Origin: Gavia stellata
Taxonomy: Eukaryota; Chordata; Aves; Gaviiformes; Gaviidae
NCBI RefSeq assembly: GCF_030936135.1
Contig: NC_082599.1
Location: 3,396,847 to 3,460,846, forward strand
Direction of reading: 5' to 3'
Length of the DNA: 64,000 bases
Shown here: one piece after another, positions 1 through 35,300 of the stretch
Position numbering within the stretch: the first letter of the stretch is position 1
Layout: the number at the start of each line of letters is the position of its first letter
Notes under the pieces: model-generated
Told to the model about the DNA's origin: nothing
The model's database searches: none
What the model saw: the letters and a program-made list of their open reading frames with translations, nothing else
Made by a program: the position numbers and the translations under genes

Positions 1-3000
1 GAGTTGCGGGTGAAGGTGAATATATAGAGGTAGACGGTATTAAGTTCCCTTTTATTTCCATGGAGCCTGCAGTGCACTTGAATTATGTTACTCAAATACT
101 TAAACGTGTATTTGCTGACTAGATATTTTGAGCATCACAGGCTGCTTCGTGATAAATGCGTTAAAGTAGCTGTCTTTTGCCACCTTTATAAAACTTTCCC
201 TTAGCAGTCCCAAATTTGAAGTTTTGGATAATGATATGTTGCAGCTGAGTTGTGTTTGCTGTTTTTAAAACTGGCAACTTCATGTCAATGTTTTCATGAA
301 GGGTGTTTTTACTTTTTTAATTGGGGATTAGTGTCTTACAGCTTTTATAAACAAGAACCATCCTCTGAAACTCTGGAGTAAGGGGAGGATGCTTCAGTCG
401 TTGCATGCAAGAGTACTTGGAAATAGTAGGACTCTGGTGTTCGAAGTACTTGTGGCTTTGGACCACAGTTAAAGTTTCTAGATCTATAAAAATCTGTCAT
501 TAAAAACAACATCAGTAACTTTTTTTAATAGTTTAAATGAATTGCAGATCAGGGCTTTGTTTCTAAGCTACCTCCTGGCAAATTATTCCTTATTTATTTC
601 AAATTAATAAAGCAAGAATTGCAGTAAGTGAGGAGTTTACAAATTTGAATTTCTGAAATTACTAATTTTAGGAAGGCTAAAGTTATGAAAATTGCAGGTA
701 TGTAGCCACAGTTCCCAGTGGATAAATCCATGTTGCATGGTTTCCCGAGTGCTTACTATGCTTAATTTCTTGTCATTGACATTCTAAGTTTTAATATAAA
801 CGTTGCAGAAATGTTCTGTGTGTTTGGGGTTTTTTTGGCTGAGGAAGAAGTACCTCACACAGGTACTGGCATACTGCTTCAAGGGTAATGCTTCATTAAG
901 GTGGAATTGAGGAGCAGATTGGAATCTCTTCCCCGGCAAACTTTCTGGTATGTAGCTTTGTGAAGCAGATAGGCCTAAATATAAAAGAAGTTCAAAACAA
1001 CGTGTCAAAAAGAGAGGTGTGGGTCTTTAGACTTAACAGCAATTTTCCTGTGTAACTTGATTCTGGAACTTGTAAACCCTCAGGTAGCGTAGGTGGAAGT
1101 TTTTAGGCTTTCCTCATGATCTCCCTACAACATTAAGGTAATGTTTCAAACCGACTTTTTTTCTGGAGGATTAGATGTACCGTAGCATGCAGAACTGCAA
1201 AACCTGTGGATTTTTCACAATGGCATCAGTGTGTGTATGTGTGCAGACTGCAATATAAATCCACCTGAATATACTACTATTTGTATTACTCTGAAAAGCA
1301 GGCATTCAGATTAGCAGATTTCCCATTAATCAGTGTGGAATAATTCAAAGTTAAGTTTCACATTTACTATAGCTTCTGTTTCATCAGTGCAAGAAGATTG
1401 TGGAAAGTGTGCGTGTGTCCATGCGCATGTATGTATGTATACGGGGAAAACATTATGCCTGTCTTCACCAAGGGGCAGGATATGTGGGGGCAGAAGGCCC
1501 TTAAACTAGTAGGGTAACTATGCACGTGCATAGGGCTCATTATTTGCAAGGTTCGTTTAAAGCTTCTAGTATTAACTTTAAGAAGTGTTGATGGGAAGAT
1601 GAGCGGACATTAACACTCCTAAGCATGAGTGGGGGGATTGCTTTTTTCAGGCTATGGAATGGTTACGTTGTTGAGGTGTGTGTCATTCCTTCAGTAAGCT
1701 TTGAACCATCCGTGAAATTCACTGAAACTGCAGGAGAGGTGGATGGATGTCTTGGCGATAATGAATTTCTGTATATACCATAGAAGTTGACAGCCTCACA
1801 GAGGAGAGATCCGGATTAGTGTCCTCACAGGGAAAAAGGCTTCCGCATGATTTTAAACGTTTGGCATGGCCTGCTTATCAAGCCACGTTATAGTTGGCTC
1901 TTAGCTGGTTGCCGTTAGGATGAGTAGGGAGGGACTGGGGAGACCGAGAGGATGCGGTAGGGAAACCGCTGCTGTTACAATGAGCTTGGGATAGGGCATG
2001 AATGTGTAGGAAGCCTGTCATCAGCCTTCCCTGCTGATGGAACAGCTTGTTTCCTTCAGGTGTTGTGCTTGTGGTCATTCGTCTTTTTGCTCACAGTTCT
2101 TTTTTGAATAAAGTCGGAAGAAAAAAAAAAAACAAAACTATTTGCAAATTCAGGACATGATATTAAAGTACTCACTGAGACCGTTGGTCAATTTAAATGC
2201 AGTGCAAGCTGGCAGTGCTTCTTTAACTAAAGCATTGGCTTCTACTAAAGCCCTTATGTAGCACCCTCGTATCCTCAAGGTATCCCAAAAGGCCTTTCCA
2301 GGAATTAATTATTTACCAATAGTGCAATAAGCATTTGTTTTTTATCAGCCCCTAAAAGCTAAGTGACAGCCACAGAAAGTTACCATTGAAAATCCATTTT
2401 TTGGGACAGAGGGTGTATTGGCTGGAGCACAGAGGTAGCATTCGTACCTTTTTTGAACAGCTGTGTAAATTTTAAGCTTCGGTTGGTCTCTTACATAGGT
2501 TGTGAAGCTTAATGCAGCACCTGCAATGCTTTGAACATTTCCCATGATTTGAAGTAGTTCTTATTCTGAGATGTAAATGGATTGTTGTTTGGGGTTTCAG
2601 ATATCGACTAATGCTTTGTGAAACCCACTTTTAAAGTTGTGAATAGTTACATTGTGTCACAGAGGTAGCGATTAGCCAAATCATTAATGGGTTTCATTAA
2701 GTCTACTTTGGCAGAAGAACAGCTAATAAATCACAAGTAGTTAAAAGATCAGTAAAGGTTAGGGACTTAGACACACAAAGACTGAACAAACATCATGCAT
2801 GTTATAAAGACATTACTAGTCATCCTTTCTGAAAGGAAACTGTGTCATAAAATTAGCACCTAGGAGCAGTTGTGTGCACCTCAGTCATTTCAGTGCAGAG
2901 CCCACTATCTTAGCTTAAATACAAGGAGCCTAATCTTCCCATCTGTGTGGGCCACAGAGCTTTCTGTAGCGTCGAGGTTGTATTGCTGCAGCTCGTCCCT

Positions 3001-4413
3001 TGCAATACAACTGGTGTATTGTACATCCACTGAAGACTGGCACAAGAGCAGCCAGCTCAGCGCTTCCTAGAAGCATTGATGTATTGTTACAGACATTTCG
3101 CTGAACTGTTCTGCCACCCGTTCCTGGATGCAGACTTTCCTGTCGGTTTGAGCATGCTTCTCTGCTCCATGGTGATGGAAATGCTGTAGGAAACCTGACA
3201 AAACTAGCTATCAAGAATGGGTTAACTAATTCATCCAGCTCTTAGCCTGTTTCCAGCAGGCCCTTGGAAAAGAGAAGACTGTGGGTTGAACAAATCTTTG
3301 TAGCAGAGTTCAGATTGGACATCAGGTTAGGTAAATCCTTAGTTCTACCAGTCAGGTCAGAGTTGGGTGTGGGTATAGTCTGACATTGTCTTACTACTTT
3401 AGAAGAAGAGCAGGTGCTTTGTTAAGTTTTAAGAATTTATCATGATACAACTGTTGCACACTTTATCTTGATTTATCTTAATTGTAAAAGCAGCCCTTCC
3501 TCCATTCATTGCTTCCACCAGTTAAAGCTTTGTGTCAGTGAAGGTGAAGCCTTGCATTTGTGTAATGCACAGAGTTTTGCTGTGTCATGTAATGCAAATG
3601 GCTGCAGTTGGAGATGTGGCATGCGTGCAAAGTGCAGGCATGTCAGTAGGCAGGGGCAACTTGATAATCTGCTTTTCAATGAGGGAAGTATAGGAGGTTA
3701 TACTGTAACGTGTAAATGGACGTGCAGAGAGCATAGGAAAGGATTTTAAATCTGCATGTTATACTTGGAGAGCTCCTGGGAACATGCTTTTATCACGCCT
3801 GGTTTTTGATAGCAATGTGTGGCAGGAGCCAAGCTTGCCTTTGCTGTTGACCGAAGCTATGAGTCTGAAGATGCTGTGGAGCCCTTAAATGGGTGCAGTC
3901 CCAGGTACTTGAGGATTGTTTGTCCTACCATGTGATGGGATGGATGTTCAGTTCTGTGGCAGATGTGTGCCTGTGAGCAGGATCCTGGTGTGAGCTTACG
4001 CCCTGGCGTGATAGATGTGGTCCTGTGTGATGTATCTGTCTGCGTGACAGGATAAAGCTGAAGAGAGGAGTCTTGTCAGGCAATATGCCCCTGCCTGCGT
4101 GATCCTAGGTGCAGCATGGCGCAGCTGGCTTACCCATTCTGGGACTCCATGTGACCTGTGGTCAGCGGCTCTTGTATCTGCTGAGCTGTTCTGTCATGTG
4201 GGATCTCGCAGCAATAAAGCAATGTCGTCATTGTTCTGCGAATGTGTAAGAAAGACGTAGGTGGTACTGGAGGACCTGTGGGTGGTGTGACGTGGAGAGG
4301 TGGTGGGAGGAGCAATGAGGGGTAGCTGGAAATGAGTTTCATGCATAATAAGTGCAACTTTGACAGACCTGGTAATTATTGCCTTTTTTTCCTTTTTAAT
4401 TGCTTTTAAATAG
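1..4413. other. MEIOC first intron, or 5' flank; no coding exon recognised
   Basis: This AT-rich stretch precedes the first MEIOC exon I can identify. Human MEIOC has a further N-terminal segment of about 45-50 residues before this point, so the missing first coding exon probably lies left of the window and this is intron 1. I looked for a GC-rich first exon with a phase-0 donor and did not find one. No CpG-rich promoter is visible. The short open frames here have no recognisable protein signature. Confidence 0.5.
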
Positions 4414-24611
<20,198 letters not shown>

Positions 24612-26385
24612 TAGCAAATAATAATAATAATAATAACAATAATAAAAGGGAGGCTGAAAGCTGAGGACGGGGAGGGAAGGGCAGTGTCCTGCATAGTACC
24701 ATGGAAGGTGTTTTTCATAGATTATCAAAAAGCAAAAGGGTTAATATAACTGATCAGTGCTGCAATTCTATTACTGTGATTCTGGTGTTGAGAGACACAT
24801 CTTGTAATAGTGTTAATGCAATTTTAATATTGCTGGTATTGCAATGTCTGCTACATAAGAATTTTATTATTAAGAGGAACTAAACAATAGCTGAGCATTT
24901 CCTTGTGTGCTTATCCAAAGCTGTGTATCAGCTGTGAGTCAAGCCATGACCTGGGAAACCAGATGTGGTAGAACTTAATTCTTCTTTTTTTGTTAATGAT
25001 ACAATTCAGCATACTTAGAAAAAAGACCCGTTTGAAAGATATCTCATAATTGTTCAGGTTTTTTTTTTTTCACCATTATATAGTTCTTTTAAGTGCCAAA
25101 GTGATTGCTAAGTAGTTTGCATCCCATTGCTCTGTACAGAGCAATCCACGGTCCTGTATTGTTTTTCTGACAGGGAGTCAGGTCATTCAGGTTATCGCTA
25201 ACAGTTTGACAAGAATAATCAGTGTTTAATGGTGGTTCTGTGAGATGCTTCAGCAGTTATGCTGCTGATTCAGTTTCTAGCTAAACCAATGTAAACTGAG
25301 CTTTTCTATAGCATAGTGCATTTAAAATTTTCCATTTAAAAAAAAAAAGAAGGATTTTGTAGATTTGCAGTAAGTACTACATTGAAGTACACATTAGCAG
25401 GTGATATAAAATTGTCACTCAGGATTAGAAATTAGATTTGTTGATTCCTCAGTGGGTTAAAAAAACAGTAACTATATGACATAGTATGCACTTAATTACA
25501 AAAATATTATTTGTTATTAACGTAAGTTCATGGTACTATGATTTTTGGAAACATTCCATATTTATTTTAGTGTGCTTATTGAATGTTTATTTAAAATTCT
25601 ATTTTAGTAATATGAAGTTGGATATTTTGCCAAATCTTCCGAATAATCAGATTTAACGATTTACTCAGGAAATATGTATATTATTATATAAATATACACA
25701 TGGTGTATAGGGATTTTTTTGGGGGAAGGGATGTTTGCAAAATATTTACATAAAGCTAACTATATACTAGGTTACCAAAGCTGTTTAACTGATTAATTTT
25801 TCGCATGGGAGGTTTAATATATTTAATTGCTGTTAACTAGTCTCCATTTTGTGGCTTAGACAATCAGAAGTGTTATGTATTGGTGTGAATGTTCAGGGTG
25901 AGAATTAGAAAAGGATGAGTAATTCAAGTTTTGTTCTTAGGGCACTTATAAATATTTTAATGCTTTAACAACTGTCTTACTGTTACACGATCTCTTAACA
26001 CATACTAATAACCAACTAAGGTTCTTAGGCATCAGTATATTAAGGAATGGCTTTGGAGAGCAGTTCTTATTTTAAAAGTGAATTAAGTTGGGGATATCAG
26101 CAAAGTTTGAAAGTCAAAAATGAAGATTTTTATGTTCCATAGTGTTTGATGTTGAATTTGACATTTTGTGGATAAATATATATTTGTTTCCATATATATA
26201 TATATGTACTTGCAAAATGTTCCAAATGCAGTTCCGTAGTTTTGGATCTGTGGATGTTTCTAGAGCAGATGTAGTCTCAATAGTACCATCGTTAACTGTA
26301 ATGAGGCAGTAGCTACATAACTTTGTGGGCAAAAGTTACACAAGCCTCATTGTAATCCACTGAATAAAGTTTAAAAGCAAGAGTT
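24612..26385 (+). other. Candidate MEIOC 3' UTR
   Basis: AT-rich sequence immediately after the MEIOC stop. AATAAA hexamers occur at 24641-24646 (inside the AAT microsatellite, probably too close) and at 26363-26368 ('tgaataaagtttaaaag'). The latter is the first plausible poly(A) signal. Others farther on (31372, 31466) could define a longer UTR. The 3' end cannot be fixed from sequence alone. Confidence 0.4.
24617..24646. repeat. (AAT)n microsatellite
   Basis: About ten AAT/ATA units with one C interruption, beginning six bases after the MEIOC stop codon. Length polymorphism is likely. Confidence 0.85.
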
Positions 26386-29300
26386 AATGGAAATCAGAAT
26401 CTTAGTATAGCAAGATATTTTTTTTTTCCCCTAAAGAAAGTGAATTCAACTTAAAAATATTTTCAGCCTTAGCCTAAAAAAACAGGTAGTGGAGAGAGTT
26501 ATTTTAGTGTGAGTGTTTTCTCTGTGTGCATGTGCACTTTATTTGCACACACTGATTTAAGAAGGTTAGATTTGCATTTTTGAAATGAATTAACTATACT
26601 CCACGGTTTAAAAAGTGGAGTCTACAGTATTTCAGTTAATGAATAATTTTGTTTATTAATTATGATTACTGTGTTGACAGGAAATCAGAATTTGAAGTCT
26701 TGATCAGCTTTTCTGTTTACAGAACAATTGTAGTCCTGCAGGATTGTTTTGTAGTGGTGAATGTATAGGGCGTAGTAGGTCCTTATTGTATTGCTCGTGT
26801 GTTAATTATTATTGTGAAGGAATGTGGTCTTAATTGGTTCATAATAGAGTTAATGTGCCTTTAACAGTCTCATTTTTCAAAAATGGTAAGTAGCTGTACA
26901 CTCACTTCTGTTTTCAATTGCAGTTTAAACAAAAATGCTTTTTAAAAGGGTTACAGCGTGGCTGCATTTGACTATAGCTAACAATTAGCCTACGCTGTTA
27001 ATGTCGTTCTTGCATTACTGTTAGACCGTCCGGTTACGGGCTCTTTAACAAGTGTAAAGCACCATAGCTGTGGACAGTCGCCACAGGTCAGATGTGTTAG
27101 TATCAGATTTTCCTCGTCATGCCCTACAAATGCGACCAGCACGCGGTCATCTTTCATTTTGCCTTGCTCTTTTTTCTTCATAAAAACTCTGGGTCTTCAT
27201 ATCAAAATGATTTTGTGCCCATTTTTTAAAATGATTTGATTATGGACAGCATTAGACCTATAAAGAGAAAAGTCCTTTCAGAATGCTTCACTTCTGTTGC
27301 TTTATTACGCACGCTTTCATATTTCAGGGGGGAAAAAGCCACTGTATTTTATAAAACAACCACCTGGAGTTGCAGCAGCTCTGTTACAGTCATAAAACAT
27401 TTTTAGCTGCCTAGCGTTTAATTTGGCAACAGTGTACAAATTCTGTAAGTATTGCACTGAATTGTTGGTATGAATAAGTATAATGCTTCTGGTTTTAGGG
27501 ACTAATTGTATTCACATTTTACTGACTTGAGTGGAAGCAAAGTTAAGGTATTGGGTCACACGTAAGCCAGAGAGGTGTTTTTGTTTGGGAGTTTGGTTTG
27601 TTTTTTATTTTTTTCTTTTCCCATTCGTAGAGCAATCAGGTAAAAATTAGTTTATTCCCTCTCCTTTGTTGATATTTAATTGTTCTCTTTTTTCTGGTTT
27701 GATCTATGCAATTTAAATTTTTGAATGAGGTGAAGAAGATAGCAGAGTTGAAGCTAGTAAAGGTAGCAGTGATACCTGTTTAAAAAAACAGGATGCTTAA
27801 GAGTCCCTTCTCAAGTCAATATTATTATTAGGGTGTATGTTTTGATAGTTGGTAGTGAATCTTTAATGCTTTAAAATCCAAAATGGGTAGGCCAATACAA
27901 CATAGATTTAAGAAGGACAATTATTTCTGTATTCTGTATAAATAACTGGAGGCTTCTGGTGATTCAGCCTTCTTGATCCACAGAAGAGAGGCCAGCATCA
28001 GAGTAAGAACTTCTTGTTTCTGGTTATAGGTTTGGTATCTCTGCTTTTCTTCTCTATCCATAGGGTCCCTCTGGCAATTAAGTTAGTCTGATGGTATCTG
28101 TTTAAAGTAAAACTAAGAAATTGGTATTAATTTGTCATTCTTTTTACTAGAACAGCATACAGGGAGATTGTCTAGGTTCGTGGTGCTTGTCTTGCTGTGG
28201 CCTTTTTGGGAGCGTGTGTAAGACTATTACTTCCCAAACTACTGCTGTTGTTTTTTTTTTTCTTTCCAGACTGAATATTATTCTTTGCTCTTGGTATTTA
28301 CTGCTGCTGCAAATCTTTTTGTCTGTACCTGGATATGTATAATTTGGAAATTATTTGCCTTGCAGCTTGGAAGCTGATGCTCTAGTCTTCATAATAAGTT
28401 TCTTCTTATTCCTGCTACATTTTCTCTTTGGTGAAGTAAATGAATATTAGAAAATGGAGATTATGCAAGTGGGAGGCTTTGTTGAGGTAATTCCTGGCCA
28501 TTTAGCCTTTACTGCCTTTTCGGAGAAATGTGAAGATACTTCAAAATTTTGTAGAAGACCTCCTAGCTTTAGCCCTATGTGCTTTTCCAGAAGTGACCAT
28601 GAGCACAGCTTCCTGGGATTATGTTTCATCTGCTGTCCAGGCCTTCTCCCAGTCTGTTTGGGGAAATAAAGAAGAAAAGGGAAGCTACAAGAAGGAAGGA
28701 AACACTGATCCACAGGAAACCCTACTTCCAGTGGATAGGATCACTCTTCTTTGTGGCTCCTCTGTTCAGAAGGGTGCGAGCCTGAGGGGCCAGGAGTCTG
28801 TCTTTCCTTAAACTGTGTTTCCCTCTTCCCCATCGGCTGCTCATAGATGCTTTCAGGGTTCAACTGCTGACACTTGTGGCACAGTTGCCTTGTTCTTGTC
28901 CCGCTCTGGTAGCCATCCTTCCACCCTTGTATGTTTTAATCATATAGAATCATGCTGTGTACCAGCTTGAGGAGCTAGAACAGGGCTTGGGATCCGCTGC
29001 TTCAAACCAGTGGGGTATGGTCCTCCCTCTTGGATCAAGATCACCACCTCTCGCCTCTCAACTGCTGTCTGTAAGGGAAGAGAATGAAGCAGGATTTAAG
29101 CTCAGCTTTTCTAGACTTAGAAAATGACAAACAGCAAGGAGTACTTAGCATAAAACTTCCATTGAACGATTTGTTTGGTTTTTTAAAATCTATTCTTCCT
29201 CAAGTGACAGCATTCAGCTTTGCTCAGTATGATATTCTCAGATACTCAATTTATATTAGGTCATAGCTCTAATTCTGTAGGAAGTTGGATTTTTTTGTTT

Positions 29301-32300
29301 AAATGCTGTAAAGATTATGCAAAACACAGACCTTAAGCCTGTATGTATTTTTCTAAAAGTTCTATTGTTACTTGCTCTGAAAGCTGATTCTGCATCCCAC
29401 TGCTTCCCCCCCCCGCCCCGCCCCGCCCCCAGTTCTCTGTTTGGGAGCGGTGATGTCAAAATGCTGCATGTTGGAGCAACCTGAAGCAGTAGGGTTTTGG
29501 GTTTTTTGTGCTTTGTATCTTTATTGCTTTGACAGTGTACATGATCTTAATTTAATATTTAATTTTACAACTCTATGGCCACAGTCTTCTATAGATGTAT
29601 CTTTTTTCTAACAGAGTCATTAAAATGGAAAAACTTGAGTTCCTGATTATATAATTTTTCAAGATGTACATTATATTGAACAAGAACAGGGAATACTGCA
29701 CACCAGTGAATATATGAGAGCAATTGACTTTCGAATATATCTTTTTATTATTATTATTTTTAAATAGGTGCATTTGCAATTAGGCTACTGAAGAGATGGG
29801 TGTGGCCCTGCTTCCATTGAAGCCAGCAGCTTTAGGAGATTTTTGTCTTTATCTGGCTTTGCTGCTTTACTGGCATGATATCTCGAGTTAGGTAGGCTCG
29901 TTGTAAATACAAGCTCAGTAGTTCACCTTGAACGTTCTCAAGAAACTCCAGAAGGATGTGTTCCCAACCTTTTTTATAAGGTTTCTCACTACACTGACAG
30001 CTTGGAATTAGCAGGATAATTTTGCTTTCTTTTAAAGCTGAGGAATGTACCTACTGCAGAAACTTTGGCTGAATTGAATAGGTGGGTTTCTGAGAATTTT
30101 GAACCTTGTTTTATCCTGATCTGCTTCGATGGAAATGTAGCCTTAACCATACTAAGACCTTGATTTATTTCCTGTGCAGTTTATCCATCTTGGTCACCAG
30201 CACTTTTTTGGTTTGTAGACTATTATATAAAAATGAGGCATCTCTTATTTTTTGGTAGATATTGCTTCCTAATTTGTTTTTGTAAAAAAAATGACAACTT
30301 TGCCAATCATCAGTTATATAGAATGGAAGGTCCTTATTTTTCTTCATTAGCAATACTGTAATCAAAGGTGCAAAAAAGATAAGATGCATTTAATGTATGT
30401 AGTCTGTGCTGTTAGAGATTGAAAACATATCAGGTTAGGAGCAACTTTTAAAAAAATTGAGGAACTGGAGCTACAAATCCTCTTTGTTTGCCAAATGAGC
30501 TTTAAAAAGGAAAATATTTGAATATAGTATGTAAAAAGCTTCTTGGAGAGAAAGAATAAATCAGAGTCAACTTAAAAACATTGCCAGACAAAGATTGCTT
30601 TACATTTTTTTACTGTATAAAATACAACCAATTTAAAACTTGTTTATGCACAGTAATAATGTAATGAGCATAGTTTTATCACAGAATTAGGCTATTTCCA
30701 ATATATGTGGGAAAAATAAGTTTCCTTTTATTTTTATGACAGATATACAAAGATTAATAGTGTCTCTATTTTAATATACTGTTTAGTGTCTGAAGTATAT
30801 CTTTTACATGTTTGTTGGTCAAACTCATTTACTTAAAATAGCAAATTTTACGCTGCTAGTGAAATATTAGTGAAGGAGGATATTGTGAGTTGATCCATTC
30901 AGTAGGCCCAACAGAAATATGTGAAAGTATAATTTAGCTTAAAAAAAAAGTCAGTTGTTGATTATACAAGATTTTAGTCATTAATCAGTTCAGGCAAATT
31001 TAAGTATTTCTGTAAAACAACTGTGGATGTTTGAATGAACGCTGCAGAAATCTTACTTCTACCTCTTGTGTAACGTGCTTGAAATTATACTTCACAGATC
31101 TCTTTGGGATGTACTTTGATATTACAGGGCCTTGGTACACCTTAACTTGTGAATTTCACATGCTTTTCCTTTTTTTTTTTGTTAGTCATTTTCTGCAGAA
31201 CACCGGGATGCCTTGTGGCGGAGGCTAGGTTAGGTTCGCTTGTGTAAAGTAGCTTCAGGCAAACTGCGCGCACTCAACACGGGGTTTCTGTTCAGCAAAC
31301 GGTACAGCGGTGAAAAGAGACGGTATGTTTGTGTTACATGTATGAAAGTCTCAAAAATATGAGAATTCTGTAATAAATCATGGCCAGTGTAATTTTCTAG
31401 TATTTTTATGTATGTGATTTGATTCCTTTTATTTAAAGAATCAACTGTATTGTATGTATGTCCCTAATAAATAGTTACAGCTTCTTGTTCTGTTTAGTTC
31501 AACTCACACTATTTATCAGCTGCTGTTCTCCACGTGAGGTGAATTTGATTTTGGTAATTCTGCCTTGAAAAAACATGTGCTTTAACGCAGTTACAAAAAT
31601 TAAAATTATTCATGTTTTATCTCACTGGTTTTATTACTTGTTAACAAATTCTGTGGGAGAAGAACAGGCAGTTTTGGTTGGCATTTGTTGTGCTCGGGTC
31701 TGAGGAATATCTTTTGATCTGGATGTGAGGTCACACAGAGATGACTTCCGAAAATGTACAATTGCATCAAATAGTTGAAAATAAAGGATGATCTTTAGTA
31801 AGTAATTTCATTAAGTTGTACCCATCACTTCACGCAGCAGTATTGGGGGTGGGAAGTATTGATGAATTTGGTGTGTTTCTCAAACTAAATGGCTTTACTG
31901 AGTGTCACAGATCTGGTTTTGTTGACCTAGCGCTTGGAAACTGTAAGCAGGAAGAGAACTTCTTTATGCTGAATGTCCTAAAAGGCACTGAAAGACAATG
32001 TGCCTTGCAAATCTGTCATTTTGATTCTCCTTTCCCCCCAGCAATGAGAAGAATTTAGTAAATTTAGGTATATGGAAACTCTATATTCTGGAGTTGTACA
32101 CAGGCAGTGTGTCTATATGTGCGCAGCCAGCACTTTATATACTTCCTAAGTGTGGAGGCAGATTTGTCATGGTAACTTATAGATAGGTAGTGCCAGTCTG
32201 GCAGGTTGCACGGGCTGGAATTGCCCTTGTTTTTTCCACTAGTAAGAGATGGAGCATAAGCTGACTGTCTCCGTTGCTACTTGTATAGTCGATGGGATTA

Positions 32301-35300
32301 ATCCTATCCTGCATCGCTTGTGGATGTATTAGTGGTCACAAGTCAAGCGTTGCACAGCTTATACAAGACTCCACCAGACAAACAAGCAAGCTGGAGTCTA
32401 GTGTGAAATTTCAAACCCCGTGGGGGGAAAAAGTGTTCCTCAGTGTAGTTTAAAATTTCTAAGCATTTTCTTTCCAGGGGATACGCAGAAAAAAATAATA
32501 TATATATAATTGTTTCTCCTTAGTGGAAAACTTTACAAATTTTCATGGTGCTTTGAATAATTTAAACATGTAATTTGCAGGCAGGGCATTTCCATATTCA
32601 ACTGACCTATACATGTCAAATATCTCACTATGAAGTTACTTGAGCTCTTTTTCCATAGCTCACTTTTGAGAGTTCCTCCCCAATCAATGCCCCACGGACA
32701 TCTTTGGTTCCCTTTTCCCTCCACTCACATCCCAAATTTTTGCATTTTCCGTATCGAGTAGGTGACCAACTACTGCTCCACTGTGGGTTTGGGTTGTATG
32801 TGCTCTTTGGTTTGGGAATGATCAAGGGCTGTCACTTTTGGCGAGCCACAGGAATTTTGGTTCCCGAATAGCCTCTGTGCCATCCCAGCCCTGGTATGTC
32901 GCATGATAAGGTAAGAACCAAATTTGAAGTCTTTCTGTAAAAATGCCTGACTAGGATAACGGAAGCAGATCAGATGTGTTTGATGGTTTCTGGACTTAAG
33001 CCATCTTCATCTACTCTTAGCAGGTTTCTGTTGTCATTGCTGTTTTGGACCCATGTCTTATAAGTTAATTTTGGGGGTGCTGCAAGAAATGCCCCCTTTT
33101 TTTTCTTTTATGTAGAGAAGAGGATTTCCAAAGCACTGTTATTTAGCAGACCATTAGAGAAACATCACTCCACTGACGGGTATCTTTGCTTTTATTCAAA
33201 TACAGCTTGGTTGCTTTGATACTTGTTCCAAAACACCTGTAATGGAATAGTTGCAACTATTTTAGTATAACTATGCGGGCAGCTTGCCTGTGAAGATACT
33301 TCGGAAAACAGTGCGCAGCGAAATGTTTTCCTCCTAACCTGTTGCCCCCAAATTAGTCTGATAACTTTGTATCTTATGTTGATTTTTAAGTAACATTAAT
33401 TGAAAGTATTTGAAATACGTGTTGGTATGACAGGCTGACCTTTGTGAAGCCGTGCAACTTGGTTGTCCTGTTCTGATTTGAATAATAGTCCCATATAAAA
33501 ATGAAAACACTGTGTTTCCACAGCGCTAACTCATTAAACTTACCGAGGAGACCTTTGCTTTCTAGCTGATGAATCACGCTGTGTATAGATATATATAGTT
33601 CAAGAGTATTGGGTTGCAAAAGATGCACAGCCTCAGCAAGTGGTGAATTCAGTTAAATATTCCTGAAGAATTAGTAATCCTAAAAGAAGCGCCATTCTTT
33701 TGCACTGTTTAAAGAACAAATTTTGCTGTGTTGTATTTGTCTGAAAAATCAATGTTACTGCAAATGGATTATAAACAAATGTCAAACTGAAATGTTTGGT
33801 TTATTTGTTTAGGATCAGTGGGTGAAATGCAGAAGACGGACGTCTGAAAAGAGATTTAGCCTGAAGATCTCAGTCTAGCTGTTAAAAGGGAAGTAATGAT
33901 CAACTAAAAAAGTGACAAGTGTTTATCCTACATAGATGTTTTGTCCTAGAAATGGATCCCTCCCTTACACTAGCAATACAAGGAGTACTACCTTACCAGC
34001 TGCTGCAGTTTTCTTCCTCATAGCAGAGCCACTGCCTGCCTTTTAAATTTTACTACAAAACACTGATTTATATGGTAATTTCAGACTATGACTGCCAGCC
34101 TAGTAGTTTCTGCTATTGTTTGTGGTATACAATTCCCAGATCCTCACAGCTTGGGTAAGTCGTTACTGAAGGTAATCTGTAATATGTAACTCAAATGCAC
34201 TTTCTCTCCCCCTTCCCTGTGTTTGTGACCTTCCTGCTCTGTGGTGGTGGCTGAAAAATGTCTGTCACAGCGAACCATTAACGTTGCAGGGTAGAAAAAC
34301 TGGAGAGCTCTCATAAACTGCAAACTTGAATGTGAGGTTGGCAGATTTTTGCTTTTACCATAAAATTTTAACTCGCTGCCATGGGTTTATTATATTGCTT
34401 TAGGTGGTTTGGGAAAATAAAAAAAAAATAGTAGTACAATATTTAATAGTCATCTTTATTTTCTTTTCACAGATCTGCATACAAATCAGGACCCAGTGTA
34501 GTTCCTACTGACTTTCACAACAGTAATGAGGAGATAGATGCAAGTAGCAGGGTATGTGGGTTCTAACTAAAATCAGTGTTGAGGAAAACCTGCTTGAATG
34601 CTTTGAAACTTGTGTATGGTTCTGTGAGCGCAAGAGTACACGCGTGTGTGTCAGAACAAACGTGAGCAACTGGCCACAAAGTGACTGACAGTCCACAAAT
34701 GCACCCGAAATCCACCTTCAGTGTCAGTTTTGCATGCTTTAGCTTCAGATTGCTCAAAGCAAAAGTGATTTTTTTTTTTTTTTCCCCCTTTTCCATTTCC
34801 TTCTTGTGTGATTGCATTAAAGGTCAGGTTTCCAGCTGCCCGGTCATTCCCAGCTAGCTGGTTGTGCGCAGCGAGTGCCCTGTGCAGAGCCCCGCATGTA
34901 GCACATGCAATGTGAAGGAGCTTATACGATCATTCTGATTTACAGAAAGGACTTATTATGACAGCTCAACTTTGCTGATAAACTGTTTTTTTGAGAAATG
35001 TAGATGAGATTCAGAGCCACTAGGAGTTGCTTGGTTATATTCTCATCAATAATTAGAAGATCAAGTGGCTTCTGTAGGTAGGAGTGAGTTTTGAATCTCA
35101 CGTAGACTATGCTGCATGCGTAGTTGTTTGGCTAATCCTCTTCGATTAATCCATAGCTTGCTAACTCTCAGGACCCGTTTCCAATCTCTCTCCCATCTTG
35201 CTGTGCTACAGACCTATTGAATGAGAGAGAGTTCCCTCTGCCCTTCATGGGGTCAAGGCCGAATTGTCAGTTCTTGATGTAAACAGGGAAGAACTCAAGA

